A DNA stretch of 64,000 bases from positions 1,178,001 to 1,242,000 of the forward strand of contig NC_020453.1 of NCBI RefSeq assembly GCF_000344805.1. Reading direction: 5' to 3'. This stretch comes from Bradyrhizobium oligotrophicum S58. GTDB taxonomy: Bacteria > Pseudomonadota > Alphaproteobacteria > Rhizobiales > Xanthobacteraceae. The notes under the pieces are model-generated. The model was not told where the DNA came from, did not search any database, and was given only the letters and a program-made list of their open reading frames with translations. A program made the translations under genes and the position numbers. Shown here piece after piece: positions 46,338 through 55,278 of this stretch. Position 1 is the first letter of the stretch; every line of letters begins with the position of its first letter.

Positions 46338-46420
46338 TCGCGCAACAAAGCCCGGTCCCCAACGAGAGCACGGACGACCCTTTGAGCCATTCGCTCAGGG
46401 AGGGCCGGGCCGATCGGCTG
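46338..46420 (+). repeat. Dispersed repeat, diverged short copy
   Basis: Shares AAGCCCGGTCCCCAA, GAGAGCACG and CAGGGAGGGCCGG in the same order and spacing with the longer copy at 47.9 kb. It occupies most of the gene-free gap 46206-46572. Confidence 0.6.
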
Positions 46421-46572
46421 ACGCGGGCGGAGAGGCGCAGCCTCGCTACGAGTAGCCCGCGGGAAGAAGCGTGGTGCCACGGGCAAATCGGCAGTGAACG
46501 ATAGCTCGTTGTGCTAGGCCGAAGCTCCGGATCACGTCCGTGATCGCGGTCGTTCGAAGGAGGGCAACGTCG

Positions 46573-47124
46573 ATGATCGCGAGGGGACAGGACTACTATC
46601 TCGCGCTGAGGCTCCGTTATGAGCCCAGCGTCGCCAAGCTTGTCATCGTCGCGGAATCGCCGCCGTCTTCTGGAAAATATTTCTATGATCCGACCGGCTC
46701 GATCAAGGAGCCGTTGTTCGCTGCCTTAATGCGCCAATTGAAGGCCACCCCTGCGACCAAAGAAGTGGGTCTCAGAGACTTTCAGAGTAAGGGTTGGGTT
46801 CTGGTCGACGCGACCTACCATCAAGTCGATAAGCTCCCGCGAGATGCGGATAGGGATCGAGACGCGCTGATCGAAGGCGATTACCCGCTCCTCGTCGAGG
46901 ACCTGTCCAGCCTATTGTCTGATCGCGGCGTGCCGCTGATACTGATTAAGGCGAACGTCTGCCGGATTCTGGAACCCCGGCTGACAAAGGATGGCTTCAA
47001 CGTGATCAACACCGGGCGCCTTGTCTATTTTCCAAGTACTGGACAGCAGAAAAGATTCGAGCAGCAGTTTGCCGTCGTCTTGAACTCGCCTGGCCGAGGT
47101 GCGGGCGCGTCTAGCGTGTCGTAG
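46573..47124 (+). CDS. Hypothetical protein, possibly uracil-DNA-glycosylase-like fold
   Basis: 183 residues from ATG 46573 with GGAGGG 9 bases upstream. The segment AKLVIVAESPPSSGKYFYDPTG resembles the first strand and substrate loop of the UDG-like superfamily, and LLSDRGVPLILIKANVC then VINTGRLVYFPSTGQQKRFEQQF resemble its later strand and His-loop region. A classical GQDPYH or GEAPG motif and catalytic His/Asn are not clear, so the fold call is tentative. GC and codon use are lower than in the left arm of the window, suggesting acquired DNA. Confidence 0.6.
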   Translation: MIARGQDYYLALRLRYEPSVAKLVIVAESPPSSGKYFYDPTGSIKEPLFAALMRQLKATPATKEVGLRDFQSKGWVLVDATYHQVDKLPRDADRDRDALIEGDYPLLVEDLSSLLSDRGVPLILIKANVCRILEPRLTKDGFNVINTGRLVYFPSTGQQKRFEQQFAVVLNSPGRGAGASSVS

Positions 47125-47203
47125 TTGTTAGCCAGCCCTCCGTTTCTCGTGATGCGCTTCTATTCTATGCAACTTCGGTGACGGATCTGTCGCGGAACTG
47201 TCT

Positions 47204-47590
47204 GTGTCTCACTTGAGGGGGCAGTCGTTTTTCATTCTCGTCGGATTTGTGTTTGGAGCGCTGTTCTCCCTGGTCAGAAAATTTTTCCGGCGGTTCGTAT
47301 TCAGTACGGTGCTGTTCCTGATTGTATATAAGGCGCTGGTAAGCAGCTCTGGACACGCCGGGCTGCAATGGGACTATCAACTCACCGGCTGTGGAATGCT
47401 CGGCGTTCTTCTTGGCTGCCTGATGCGTCCTGGCCTCGGGCGACTCATTGGTAGATTTCGTCAGGGAGGCATTGCTTCCGGGAAGGATGCATCTTCATCG
47501 ATCGAAGCATTGGAAGGCGAGCCTCGACCTCGCGATCGGTTGCGAACTGGCCCCGCTTTGCCTGGCGAGCCCTTCAAGAGCCGACGGTAG
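47204..47590 (+). CDS. Small membrane protein
   Basis: 128 residues from a GTG start (MSHLRGQSFFILVGFV). Hydrophobic segments at about 9-24, 33-48 (FVFSTVLFLIVYKALV) and 60-80 (LTGCGMLGVLLGCLM), followed by a basic, disordered C-terminus. No family recognised and the start is weakly supported. It lies in the same low-GC accessory stretch as its neighbour. Confidence 0.45.
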   Translation: MSHLRGQSFFILVGFVFGALFSLVRKFFRRFVFSTVLFLIVYKALVSSSGHAGLQWDYQLTGCGMLGVLLGCLMRPGLGRLIGRFRQGGIASGKDASSSIEALEGEPRPRDRLRTGPALPGEPFKSRR

Positions 47591-47739
47591 ATGCGCCGCG
47601 ATGGTATTGTGTAATGCGTGGTGATTTCCGATTGAATTCCAATCGTTTGCTCTCTTTCAAGCCCTGTACGCAAAAATATTCAACTTCACTTTTTCCGAAA
47701 GATATGGTTCACTCCCTGCATCCCGCTTCGTGCAGAGGG

Positions 47740-48018
47740 CGTACGCGTCGTCACGATACGTGAGGTGGGCTGCGATGGACGTGGATGCTGCGCCAGACGA
47801 GCGTATGCGTCGCGGACGGCGAAGTCGTGTGGTCCCGGCCTCCCGATGCTGAGGTCAAGCCTGCTGCTGATGCGCAAGCGTCAGCGCGGGTGATGGGGGC
47901 AAGAAAGCCCGGTCCCCAAGGAGAGCACGAAGGACACCGTAACACTATCGCGCAGGGAGGGCCGGATCGTCCGGCTGGACCTGTGGTACCTGCCGCCTGC
48001 ATTTTTTTCTGCAGGCGG
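47740..48018 (+). repeat. Bradyrhizobium-type dispersed repeat, long copy
   Basis: A gene-free stretch (47591-48583) contains GGACGGCGAAGTCGTGTGGT, AAGCCCGGTCCCCAAGGAGA and CGCGCAGGGAGGGCCGG, and ends with a 9-bp hairpin CCGCCTGCA/TGCAGGCGG (47993-48018) with a T-rich loop. From memory this matches an element present in many copies in Bradyrhizobium chromosomes. A diverged short copy lies at 46.3 kb. No convincing gene in 48019-48583. Confidence 0.6.
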
Positions 48019-48583
48019 GCCACGGGCCTCAGTCGAGGTCCGGCTCTCCCTGCGCCTCTCGCATTTCAGGGGCGCGCGACCACCGCATCCCTCGGGCCCA
48101 TTGGCCGCGAGATCGCGTGCGCACGTATCGAGACGCATGTCTCAAGCGAGGGCAAGTGGCCGTTTGACAATCGTGAGGATGAGAGGAAGATGAGAGATGA
48201 GATTTGGCAGGCGCGGCCTGCGCGTAGCTCTCACGGCCTGACCGTCGGGCTGCAGTTGATGCTCCCTCCGCCGCCTCGGCACGGCGCGTGAGCTCCTGGC
48301 AGCCCCGTCACCAAGGCCGCGAGCGCGCTTATCGACGCGTTCGCAGCATAGTCATTCAATCGCGAAGCTCTGTGTCGCAGTTGTCTCCGCGACCGGGCGT
48401 GCCCATCTGGACTGCGACGATGGTGCTGCTTGGTGACACCGTTGCGCTCGAGGAGGGCACGGTGATCGACACTCCGAAGTTTGGATCCCTCGAAGCCACC
48501 GAATCCGCTAAAGCTCACCAAAGATTCGCAGGCTTGCCTCGCACAGGCTTGCCTCGCATTCGTCAATTCAACACGAGACTTCA

Positions 48584-51500
48584 GTGACCACTGCTCTTCG
48601 TACCTCCCGTAGCGCAACGCTGCGCAAGACCACATCGGCGAATCAATCCGCGTCGTCAAAGGCCGCCCCGCGGAAGAAGAAGACGGCTGTTGCGCCAAAG
48701 AGGAAGGCTCCGGTTCGGACCGGCATTTCGTCCGCGTCGCCGCTCGGCATGTTGGCGCTGTATCTCGCGGAGCAATGGCGCGCTTCCGGCCGAAACGGCC
48801 TCGTGTTCCTCGCCGAGAATGAGAGCCGAGCCGAGCGGTTGGGGTCGATCGTCCCGATTATCGAGCCGGCTTGTGATGTGCTGGTCTATCCCCGCTTGAA
48901 CACGCTTCCGTTCGATCAGCTGCAGCCGTCGCGTGATATCGCGGGCAGGCGGAGCTCCGCCTTGAGACGCCTTGCCACGGCAAGGAAGCCGATGCTGCTG
49001 ATCACGACAGCGGAGGCGATCATGGAGCTGCTGCCGTTGCCTGCAAACTGGTCCCGTATCGGGTTTCCACTTCGAACCGGGGCCGCCTATTCCGAGCAGG
49101 ACTTCGAGGCGCGTCTGCAGGCTCTCGGCTACGATCTCGACGACAGTCCGGATTATCCCGGTGGAGTTCTGTTTCACGGCAACACCTTTGAAATATTCCC
49201 GGCCGGCGCTCCCGGACCATTGAGGATAGAGCACTCGGGAGGGAGGATCCGGCGCATTGCGGCTTTCGATCCGACGGATCAGGAGGTGATTTCCGAAACG
49301 AGGGAGCTCCTGATCGACCCGATGTCCGAGCAGCTGGCGTTCGGAAAACGAACCAGAACAAAGTCCAGCATCTTCGACTACTGCGCGCGCGCCAAATGGA
49401 TCGCCGACAGCACCGTGCCCAAGCATGCCGACACGTGGCTGGGCACGATCGAGGATGCGGCCGCCCGCGGCGAGCGTGATCGTACTTATCTCAGCCGAAG
49501 CGAATGGCAGCTGGCGGCGAAGAAGATCACCGTGTTGCCGCCGACCACCCCGTATCGTGCGACCCCGGAGTTCTACAAGACCGCGTCTCCGCGCAAGGCC
49601 CTGCGTGGGTTCGTCGAGGAAGCCCAGCGCAGTGACGCGCGTGTGCTCTTCGTCGCCGCGGTGGAAACGGATCTGCGTCTCATGGGTCGGATGAGCGGCG
49701 TCAAGGCCGAATGCGTCGGTGATTGGGCGCAGGCGACCTCGAAAGGGAGGCGACAGAGCGCCTTGCTGGCTGGCTTCGACGCCGGCTTCGTCGTTCCCGG
49801 GAAAAAGCCGCTCGTGGTCATCACGGCTGCCGACGTGCTCGGCAGCAGGGCGCACCAGCCGCACCCGCCGAACCGGGCGTGGACACCCGGCTTCGATGCG
49901 GTGGACCTGCCCGAGCAGGGAGGCGTGGTCGTTCATCTGCAACGAGGACTGGCACGCCTTGGCGGCTTGAGGTCGATGGGCACAGGCGATGTTTCGGCGC
50001 GCGAGATGGTCCGGCTGGTCTTCGCAGGAAATGACGCCGTTCTCGTCCCCATCGCCGAACTGGCCGTGATCTGGCCGTATGCCGCTGAACTCGGGGACAC
50101 CTCGCTGGACAAGGCCGACGGCAGCTCGTGGCGGCCGCGGCGAACTGCGGCCGAGACGGAGGTTCAGGTGGTCGCAAAGGAGCTTGCCAAGCAGATGCGC
50201 CAGCGCCGGCGTCGCCTGGCTCCGAAGCTCGTGCCGCGCCCTGCCGTCTATGAGAAGTTCGTTGCGCGGTTTCCCTATTTCACCACCCCCGATCAGGCCA
50301 AGGCCATTCGCGACGTGCTGGATGATCTTGCATCGGGGCATCCGATGGACCGGATCGTCTGTGGAGACGTCGGCTTCGGCAAAACCGAGGTTGCGCTGCG
50401 CGCCGCGGCAGCCGCCGTGCTGGCAGGAAAGCAGGTCGCCATCGTCGTGCCGACGACGGTGCTGGCACAACAGCATGTCGAAACGTTCCGCAGGCGCTTT
50501 GCGCCTCTTGGCATCGAAGTCGGAAACCTGTCGCGGGTCGCCTCGGCCACAGAAGCGCGAAAGGTGAGGGAGCGCCTCAAGAGCGGAGACCTCAAGGTCG
50601 TCGTCGGAACCCTCTCGCTCGCATCCAAGGAGGTGAGGTTTGCCGAACTCGGCCTGATCATCATCGATGAGGAGCAGCATTTCGGCGCCGCCGAGAAAGC
50701 CATGCTGTCGGGCCTCAACAAGAACGGCCACAGGCTCTGGATGAGCGCGACACCGATCCCCCGCACCCTTGCGGCCGGCTTGACGGGTTTGCGGGATCTC
50801 AGCGTGATCGCAACCCCGCCGGTCCATCGTGTCCCGGTCGCCACCAAGGTGGCACCGCTGTCGGACATCGCGATCGCCGCTGCCCTGAGTCGCGAGCACA
50901 GGCGTAACGGTCAGAGTTTCGTCGTTTGTCCCCGGATCCAGGATCTGGATCCCATGCTGGCCAGGATCCACGCGCTGGCGCCAGAACTCCGTATCATCAC
51001 CATTCATGGCAAGTTGCCGACGGACGAGATCGACGAGCGATTGATGGCCTTCGTCGAAGGCCGTGCCGATGTATTGCTTGCAACCAACATCGTGGAAAGC
51101 GGCCTCGACATTCCACGTGCGAACACCATCGTGGTGTGCTGGCCGGAGAAATTCGGCCTGGCGCAACTGCATCAGCTCAGGGGGCGAGTCGGGCGCGGCG
51201 GCATCCGGGCGTTCGCACACTTCCTGACGGAAGGCGGCTCCGATCGCTCGGAAAAGCGGCTTTCCGTTCTGGAGGAATTGAACCGGCCGGGCGCTGGTTT
51301 TGCAATCAGCGCTCGCGACCTCGACCTCCGCGGCGGCGGCGACCTGCGCTCCGATCGACAGTCCGGCCACATGCAGGTGTTCGGGCCGACGCTCTACGGC
51401 CACCTTCTGACGCTCGCCCTGGAGGGCGATCGCGACGGAATGTCCGCACTCTGGATTCCCGAGCTGAACTTGCCCATCCCTGAGCTGCTTCCTTCGAGCT

Positions 51501-51853
51501 ATGTGCAGTCGGATGCGGTCAGGCTCGAAATCTACGCGCGCGCCGCTCGGTGCCGAAGTGATGACGAGCTTTGTGAGCTCGAGGATGAAACGCAGCGCCG
51601 GTTCGGCAAGTTGCCGCCTGCGGCCAGCAATTTCTTTGCTGTCGCCAAGCTCAGGGTCACCTGCAGGCAAAGGGGAATCATGCGTCTCGATGTTGGGCCC
51701 GAGGCGATTGCCGCAACGATGCTGCCGGGTCGGATCAGGAAGTCATGCTCCCGGTTGCTGCAGCGCGACGGCCATCGCGTCGTCTATCCCGGTCGCAGCG
51801 ATGAACCGGCTCTACGAAGGGTCGAACAGTTCCTGGATATATTGGACGAATGA
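48584..51853 (+). CDS. Mfd-like transcription-repair coupling helicase paralogue
   Basis: 1089 residues from a GTG start. Canonical Mfd displaces stalled RNA polymerase and recruits UvrA. Here: a basic Lys/Arg/Ala/Ser tail (1-50), a UvrB-like N-terminal module (LAENESRAERLG, VLVYPRLNTLPFDQLQPSRD), a degenerate polymerase-interaction domain (about 430-510), helicase motifs GDVGFGKTEVALRAA, IIIDEEQHFG, MSATPIPRT, and TNIVESGLDIPRANT, LHQLRGRVGRGG, then the C-terminal TRCF domain (ELEDETQRRFGKLP). It is shorter than usual Mfd (about 1150-1170) and diverged, so probably a second copy beside a housekeeping mfd elsewhere. Its role may be specialised stress repair or plasmid/mobile-element related; that is inference. 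Confidence 0.85.
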   Translation: MTTALRTSRSATLRKTTSANQSASSKAAPRKKKTAVAPKRKAPVRTGISSASPLGMLALYLAEQWRASGRNGLVFLAENESRAERLGSIVPIIEPACDVLVYPRLNTLPFDQLQPSRDIAGRRSSALRRLATARKPMLLITTAEAIMELLPLPANWSRIGFPLRTGAAYSEQDFEARLQALGYDLDDSPDYPGGVLFHGNTFEIFPAGAPGPLRIEHSGGRIRRIAAFDPTDQEVISETRELLIDPMSEQLAFGKRTRTKSSIFDYCARAKWIADSTVPKHADTWLGTIEDAAARGERDRTYLSRSEWQLAAKKITVLPPTTPYRATPEFYKTASPRKALRGFVEEAQRSDARVLFVAAVETDLRLMGRMSGVKAECVGDWAQATSKGRRQSALLAGFDAGFVVPGKKPLVVITAADVLGSRAHQPHPPNRAWTPGFDAVDLPEQGGVVVHLQRGLARLGGLRSMGTGDVSAREMVRLVFAGNDAVLVPIAELAVIWPYAAELGDTSLDKADGSSWRPRRTAAETEVQVVAKELAKQMRQRRRRLAPKLVPRPAVYEKFVARFPYFTTPDQAKAIRDVLDDLASGHPMDRIVCGDVGFGKTEVALRAAAAAVLAGKQVAIVVPTTVLAQQHVETFRRRFAPLGIEVGNLSRVASATEARKVRERLKSGDLKVVVGTLSLASKEVRFAELGLIIIDEEQHFGAAEKAMLSGLNKNGHRLWMSATPIPRTLAAGLTGLRDLSVIATPPVHRVPVATKVAPLSDIAIAAALSREHRRNGQSFVVCPRIQDLDPMLARIHALAPELRIITIHGKLPTDEIDERLMAFVEGRADVLLATNIVESGLDIPRANTIVVCWPEKFGLAQLHQLRGRVGRGGIRAFAHFLTEGGSDRSEKRLSVLEELNRPGAGFAISARDLDLRGGGDLRSDRQSGHMQVFGPTLYGHLLTLALEGDRDGMSALWIPELNLPIPELLPSSYVQSDAVRLEIYARAARCRSDDELCELEDETQRRFGKLPPAASNFFAVAKLRVTCRQRGIMRLDVGPEAIAATMLPGRIRKSCSRLLQRDGHRVVYPGRSDEPALRRVEQFLDILDE

Positions 51854-51883
51854 ACAGTGATGCGCCGCTCGGATGTAACCGGC

Positions 51884-52336
51884 TCATCTCTTCGAGAGGG
51901 TGCACGGGTCGATCCGTGGGGCGGCGCGTCCGCGACGAAAGTGGAGGCGTGCACCGGGCGGATAGGCTCGGGCCAGCTGATTGTGCTCGATCCGATGTTG
52001 CATCATGTCCCGCCGGGTCTGGCGCTCGTCGAGCATGAGAACCAGATCAGAGCACGGCTTGGTCGAACACAAGAGAAGAAAGCCGGCTTCGGCATCTTCG
52101 GGATAGACCGTCAGCGCATCGGAGCGGTCGACCTTGCCTGAGACCAGGCGGGCCGCGCAGGCGAGGCACCAGCCCTGCTCGCAGATGTAGGGGGTGTCGA
52201 TGCCGGCATCGATCATGCTGTAGAGCAGATATTCGTCGGAGGCGGCGTCGAACGTGAACGTCCCGTCCGGACGTTCCAGCCGGACGCGAAACCGCCTGGC
52301 GTCGCCTTCATCGGTGCTGGTCGAGAGATCCGTCAT
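51884..52336 (-). CDS. 2Fe-2S ferredoxin, plant type
   Basis: 150 residues. The cluster motif CEQGWCLACAARLVSGKVD and a later cysteine in FLLLCSTKPCSDLVL fit a plant-type [2Fe-2S] ferredoxin (C-x4-C-x2-C...C). An N-terminal extension (MTDLSTSTDEGD) and a 40-residue C-terminal tail are unusual. Last gene of the monooxygenase cluster, three bases after the DUF5519 gene, so it may donate electrons to the diiron enzyme or to a downstream step. Ends convergent with the Mfd-like gene. Confidence 0.85.
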   Translation of the reverse strand: MTDLSTSTDEGDARRFRVRLERPDGTFTFDAASDEYLLYSMIDAGIDTPYICEQGWCLACAARLVSGKVDRSDALTVYPEDAEAGFLLLCSTKPCSDLVLMLDERQTRRDMMQHRIEHNQLARAYPPGARLHFRRGRAAPRIDPCTLSKR

Positions 52337-52339
52337 CGC

Positions 52340-52894
52340 TCACCACCTGCTATCAGGCAACGCGACCTCGCCGATGCGGCCGGTCGCGTAGCAATGGGCC
52401 GCATTCATGATGCGTCGGCAAATCGCCAGCTCATCGTCGTCGCGCGGCGCGTAGATGACGAGGCTCTGCGGCGGCACGGCGCCGGCCATGTAGCGTGCGA
52501 ACGGATGGACCGTGCCCCAGCCCTTGGCCACCACCTTCTGCGCCCATTCCGGCCGCAGACTCAGATGCAACGATCCGTCGGGGCGAACGATGAGCCAGAT
52601 CGGCGCGAATATGAAGGCCTCCGGCTGGCCCATCGCATGGGCGTCATCGAGCGCGAACGCGCGTCCTATGGCATTCAGCGGCGCGGGGACCTCCGCGACA
52701 CCCGTCAGCGCGCCTGCGGACGAGGCGAGCTGCGCCGCATATCCGGCCGGCGAGGTGTCGTCGAGCTGGCGGCAGGGCCATGTCGGCGCCAGCCGCGGCG
52801 CGCTGCCGGAACGCGCGGCGAGGCGGCGCAGTCCCGGCGCCATGCCCCAGACGGGTGGGCTCCCGCGCAGGCCTGGCCTAGCCGAAAGCGTCAT
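52340..52894 (-). CDS. DUF5519 (luciferase-like) family protein in the monooxygenase operon
   Basis: 184 residues from ATG 52894, overlapping the reductase stop by 17 bases. C-terminal half carries the DUF5519 pattern: FIFAPIWLIVRPDGSLHLSL, EWAQKVVAKGWGTVHPFARY and SLVIYAPRDDDELAICRRI. The N-terminal half is less conserved. Despite the name, most members are of unknown function; the overlap with the reductase suggests a role in the same pathway, perhaps a chaperone, hydrolase or substrate-handling protein. Confidence 0.75.
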   Translation of the reverse strand: MTLSARPGLRGSPPVWGMAPGLRRLAARSGSAPRLAPTWPCRQLDDTSPAGYAAQLASSAGALTGVAEVPAPLNAIGRAFALDDAHAMGQPEAFIFAPIWLIVRPDGSLHLSLRPEWAQKVVAKGWGTVHPFARYMAGAVPPQSLVIYAPRDDDELAICRRIMNAAHCYATGRIGEVALPDSRW

Positions 52895-53876
52895 AATGAA
52901 CCTGCGTGATCGGGACGTCGGCGCCGCGCAGCAGCGACTTGACCGCGTTGACCATGACGGGAGGACCGGCGACGTAGAACTCGGCCGCAGCCGGATCGGG
53001 GATCGTCGTTCTGATCGCATCGGTGACGAAGCCCGACGCATGCGGCCAGTCCGACGGCGCGGCTTCGACCACGGGCAGATATCGCGCCTGGGCAACCCGC
53101 GCGATCGCCGCTTCCAGCATGTCACCCGCGGCGAGATCGGCCGGTGCGCGAGCGCCGTAGATGACGTCGACGGGCGCTCCGAAATCCAGCCCCGCATCCG
53201 CGGCTTCGCGCAGCATCGCCAGGATGGGCGCGACGCCGGTGCCGCCCGCAACGAACACCTTGCGGCCCGGCTGGCGCCGCAGGGTGCAGGCCCCGAATGG
53301 AGCCTCGATGGTGATGCCCGCGTCCAGAGCCAAGGCGGCGAGCGTGTTGCTGCCTCTGCCGCCCTCGTAGCGCTTGGCGATGAACTGCAGGATGTTGGTG
53401 CCCGGCAGGTTGCACATCGAGTAGCAGCGCCGCAGGCCATCGCCGAGATGCAGGATCGCATATTGGCCCGGGCGGAAGTCGATCGGCTCGGCGGTCTCGA
53501 AGCTGAACTGGCGAATCTCCGGCGCGAGATCGGCGATGCCGCGCAGGATCGCCTGTTGCTCGACGCATCGCGGCGTCGGCGCGGACCATTCGCCGGGACC
53601 GCGCGCGATAGTGACGTCCGAGATCGCGCGGGATTGACAGGCCAGGATGCGGTTGCGCCGCGCGTCGCGTGGATTGACGGCCGGCGCGCCGGGATACATC
53701 AGTTCGACCTGCCCCTCGACGAGTGTCACCTTGCAGGCGCCGCAACTGCCCCAGCCGCATTCGTAAGCCAGCACGACGCCCCCGCGTCGCGCCGCCTGAA
53801 GGATGGTGTCATGCGCGACGGCATCGATCGCGACACCGTCGGGCTCGATGCGGAGTTGCCGGGTCATCAACGCCAT
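52878..53876 (-). CDS. Monooxygenase NADH reductase (TmoF type)
   Basis: 332 residues. N-terminal plant-type ferredoxin (AYECGWGSCGACKVTLVEGQ, and RILACQSRA), then an FNR-like FAD domain (DFRPGQYAILHLGDGLRRCYSMCN) and an NAD domain (GRKVFVAGGTGVAPILAMLREA, AAEFYVAGPPVMVNAVKSLL). Passes electrons from NADH to the Rieske ferredoxin of toluene/alkene monooxygenases. Last of six hydroxylase genes in the T4MO order A-B-C-D-E-F. Confidence 0.92.
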   Translation of the reverse strand: MALMTRQLRIEPDGVAIDAVAHDTILQAARRGGVVLAYECGWGSCGACKVTLVEGQVELMYPGAPAVNPRDARRNRILACQSRAISDVTIARGPGEWSAPTPRCVEQQAILRGIADLAPEIRQFSFETAEPIDFRPGQYAILHLGDGLRRCYSMCNLPGTNILQFIAKRYEGGRGSNTLAALALDAGITIEAPFGACTLRRQPGRKVFVAGGTGVAPILAMLREAADAGLDFGAPVDVIYGARAPADLAAGDMLEAAIARVAQARYLPVVEAAPSDWPHASGFVTDAIRTTIPDPAAAEFYVAGPPVMVNAVKSLLRGADVPITQVHYDAFG

Positions 53877-53921
53877 CCCTTTTCGGCCGGCCGGCGCAAC
53901 ACGCCGGCCGCGCCTGCCAGA

Positions 53922-54947
53922 CTACAAGCCACAATCCGCGATCAGCCGCGCGTGGGCCGTCATGGTTCGTTCCAGGATCACCTGCGCGCTGTGGGCGCCG
54001 GGGGCGGCGGACAGCGCCTCGCTGAGGCCGCGCGCGGCGCGTTCGCCGAGCGGCATCCATTTCGCGATCCACTCCCGCAGCAGAACGGCATGCTCGGGGA
54101 CCTTGCCGGTGGCGTAGCGCACCAGCGCCTTGGTGGTCTCGACCGCATAGGATTCGTCGTAGCTGCGGAAGTCGTCGTGCAACAGCGCCAGCAGATCATC
54201 GTCGTTCGTCCGAGCCAGATCGGCAATCTCGCGATTGAAGATGTGATCGAAGATCGGCCGCAGCACCAGATTGCGCGTGACGAACGCCTCGCCCCAGTCA
54301 TAGGCGATGAGCTGCTTCTCGATCAATTCGCGCAAGCCCTGCCATTGCGGCGCCTGCGTCCAGACCGTCCGCGCAATGGTGCTGTCGGCGAGCTCGGGGC
54401 GGCCGGTATCGAGCGCGAGCACCTTGGCCAGATAGGCCTGGCGCTGCACCCGGCGCATCTCATTGCCCATCTGGAAGTAGAAGGTGTTGGTCACGAATGC
54501 CGACGGCGCCATCTGCGCGACATAGGCCGCGCTCATCTGCATCGCGTGTCCGGGGAAGCGCACCGGCAGATAGGATTGGCCGAGGAAGTCGAGCCACGCC
54601 GCCGAAAGCTTGCGATAGCTGTCCTGGCGCTCGAACTCGTCGATCAGGTTGTCGCAATAGACCTCGCGATCCTTCTGGTCGCCGACATAGCGCCGATAGG
54701 TGTAGGTGAGGGGATCGCGATAGCCCTCCCAATCGTCCAGGTTCAGTTTCGAGCCTTCGCGATTCCTGAGATAGAACTGGTTGATCGACCAGTTTTCCGA
54801 CAGCTCGAACGGCGCCGGCGTGCGCCGGAAATGGCTGTGGAACTTGTAGGTGACGGCCTCGTACTCCGAAGGCAGCCGGCGCTCGGTCCACAGGCTCCAG
54901 GTCTTCTTCTGCTTGCGCGCAGCCGGCTTCGCGGTCATTGCGGTCAT
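53922..54947 (-). CDS. Diiron monooxygenase hydroxylase beta subunit (TmoE type)
   Basis: 341 residues. Structural partner of the alpha subunit in the (alpha-beta-gamma)2 hydroxylase; it carries no diiron ligands. Seen: KTWSLWTERRLPSEYEAVTYKFHSHFRR, WSINQFYLRNREGSKLNLDDW, FPGHAMQMSAAYVAQMAPSAF, NEMRRVQRQAYLAKVLALD and DWGEAFVTRNLVLRPIFD, all typical of toluene-4-monooxygenase-type beta subunits. Separated by 45 bases from the reductase and 19 from the effector. Confidence 0.93.
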   Translation of the reverse strand: MTAMTAKPAARKQKKTWSLWTERRLPSEYEAVTYKFHSHFRRTPAPFELSENWSINQFYLRNREGSKLNLDDWEGYRDPLTYTYRRYVGDQKDREVYCDNLIDEFERQDSYRKLSAAWLDFLGQSYLPVRFPGHAMQMSAAYVAQMAPSAFVTNTFYFQMGNEMRRVQRQAYLAKVLALDTGRPELADSTIARTVWTQAPQWQGLRELIEKQLIAYDWGEAFVTRNLVLRPIFDHIFNREIADLARTNDDDLLALLHDDFRSYDESYAVETTKALVRYATGKVPEHAVLLREWIAKWMPLGERAARGLSEALSAAPGAHSAQVILERTMTAHARLIADCGL

Positions 54948-54966
54948 GACGTATCCTCCCGGGGAT

Positions 54967-55269
54967 TTATGCTGTGTGGATGGTCCAGACCCACTCGTCG
55001 TCCATCGATTCGAGCCGTCCGCCGAACGACACCAGGCTCGGCTCGATCTCGGCGAGCCGGAACGGCCGCCCCAGCGCCGCCTGCATGCTCTTCTGCGTCA
55101 GGCGGAAGTTCCGGTCGGCCTGGACGCGGACGTAGCCGCCGCGATCCTCGATGACGATCTCGACGTCCGGATTGTCCTGCTCGCTCGCCGCAATGACGGC
55201 GTCGATGATGTCCTCGTCGACGCCTCGGATGACGGGGCCGACCAGTTTCGGGGCTGCTGTCGCGGTCAT
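54967..55269 (-). CDS. Monooxygenase effector protein (TmoD/MmoB type)
   Basis: 100 residues. Cofactor-less regulatory protein that docks over the hydroxylase active site and tunes catalysis. MmoB/DmpM signatures: GPVIRGVDEDIIDAVIAASEQ, NPDVEIVIEDRGGYVRVQAD and LTQKSMQAALGRPFRLAEIE. Ends SMDDEWVWTIHTA. Normal family length, co-oriented nine bases after the Rieske gene. Confidence 0.94.
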   Translation of the reverse strand: MTATAAPKLVGPVIRGVDEDIIDAVIAASEQDNPDVEIVIEDRGGYVRVQADRNFRLTQKSMQAALGRPFRLAEIEPSLVSFGGRLESMDDEWVWTIHTA

Positions 55270-55278
55270 GAGCTTGTC

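Noticed and set aside
47785..48291. 168-codon frame in the gap before the Mfd-like gene
   Set aside because: Most of it is the dispersed repeat with its terminal hairpin; no start site and Arg/Pro/Gly-rich composition.
48656..51670. 1004-codon minus-strand frame opposite the Mfd-like gene
   Set aside because: Shadow of a GC-rich gene; the plus strand carries all helicase motifs in order.
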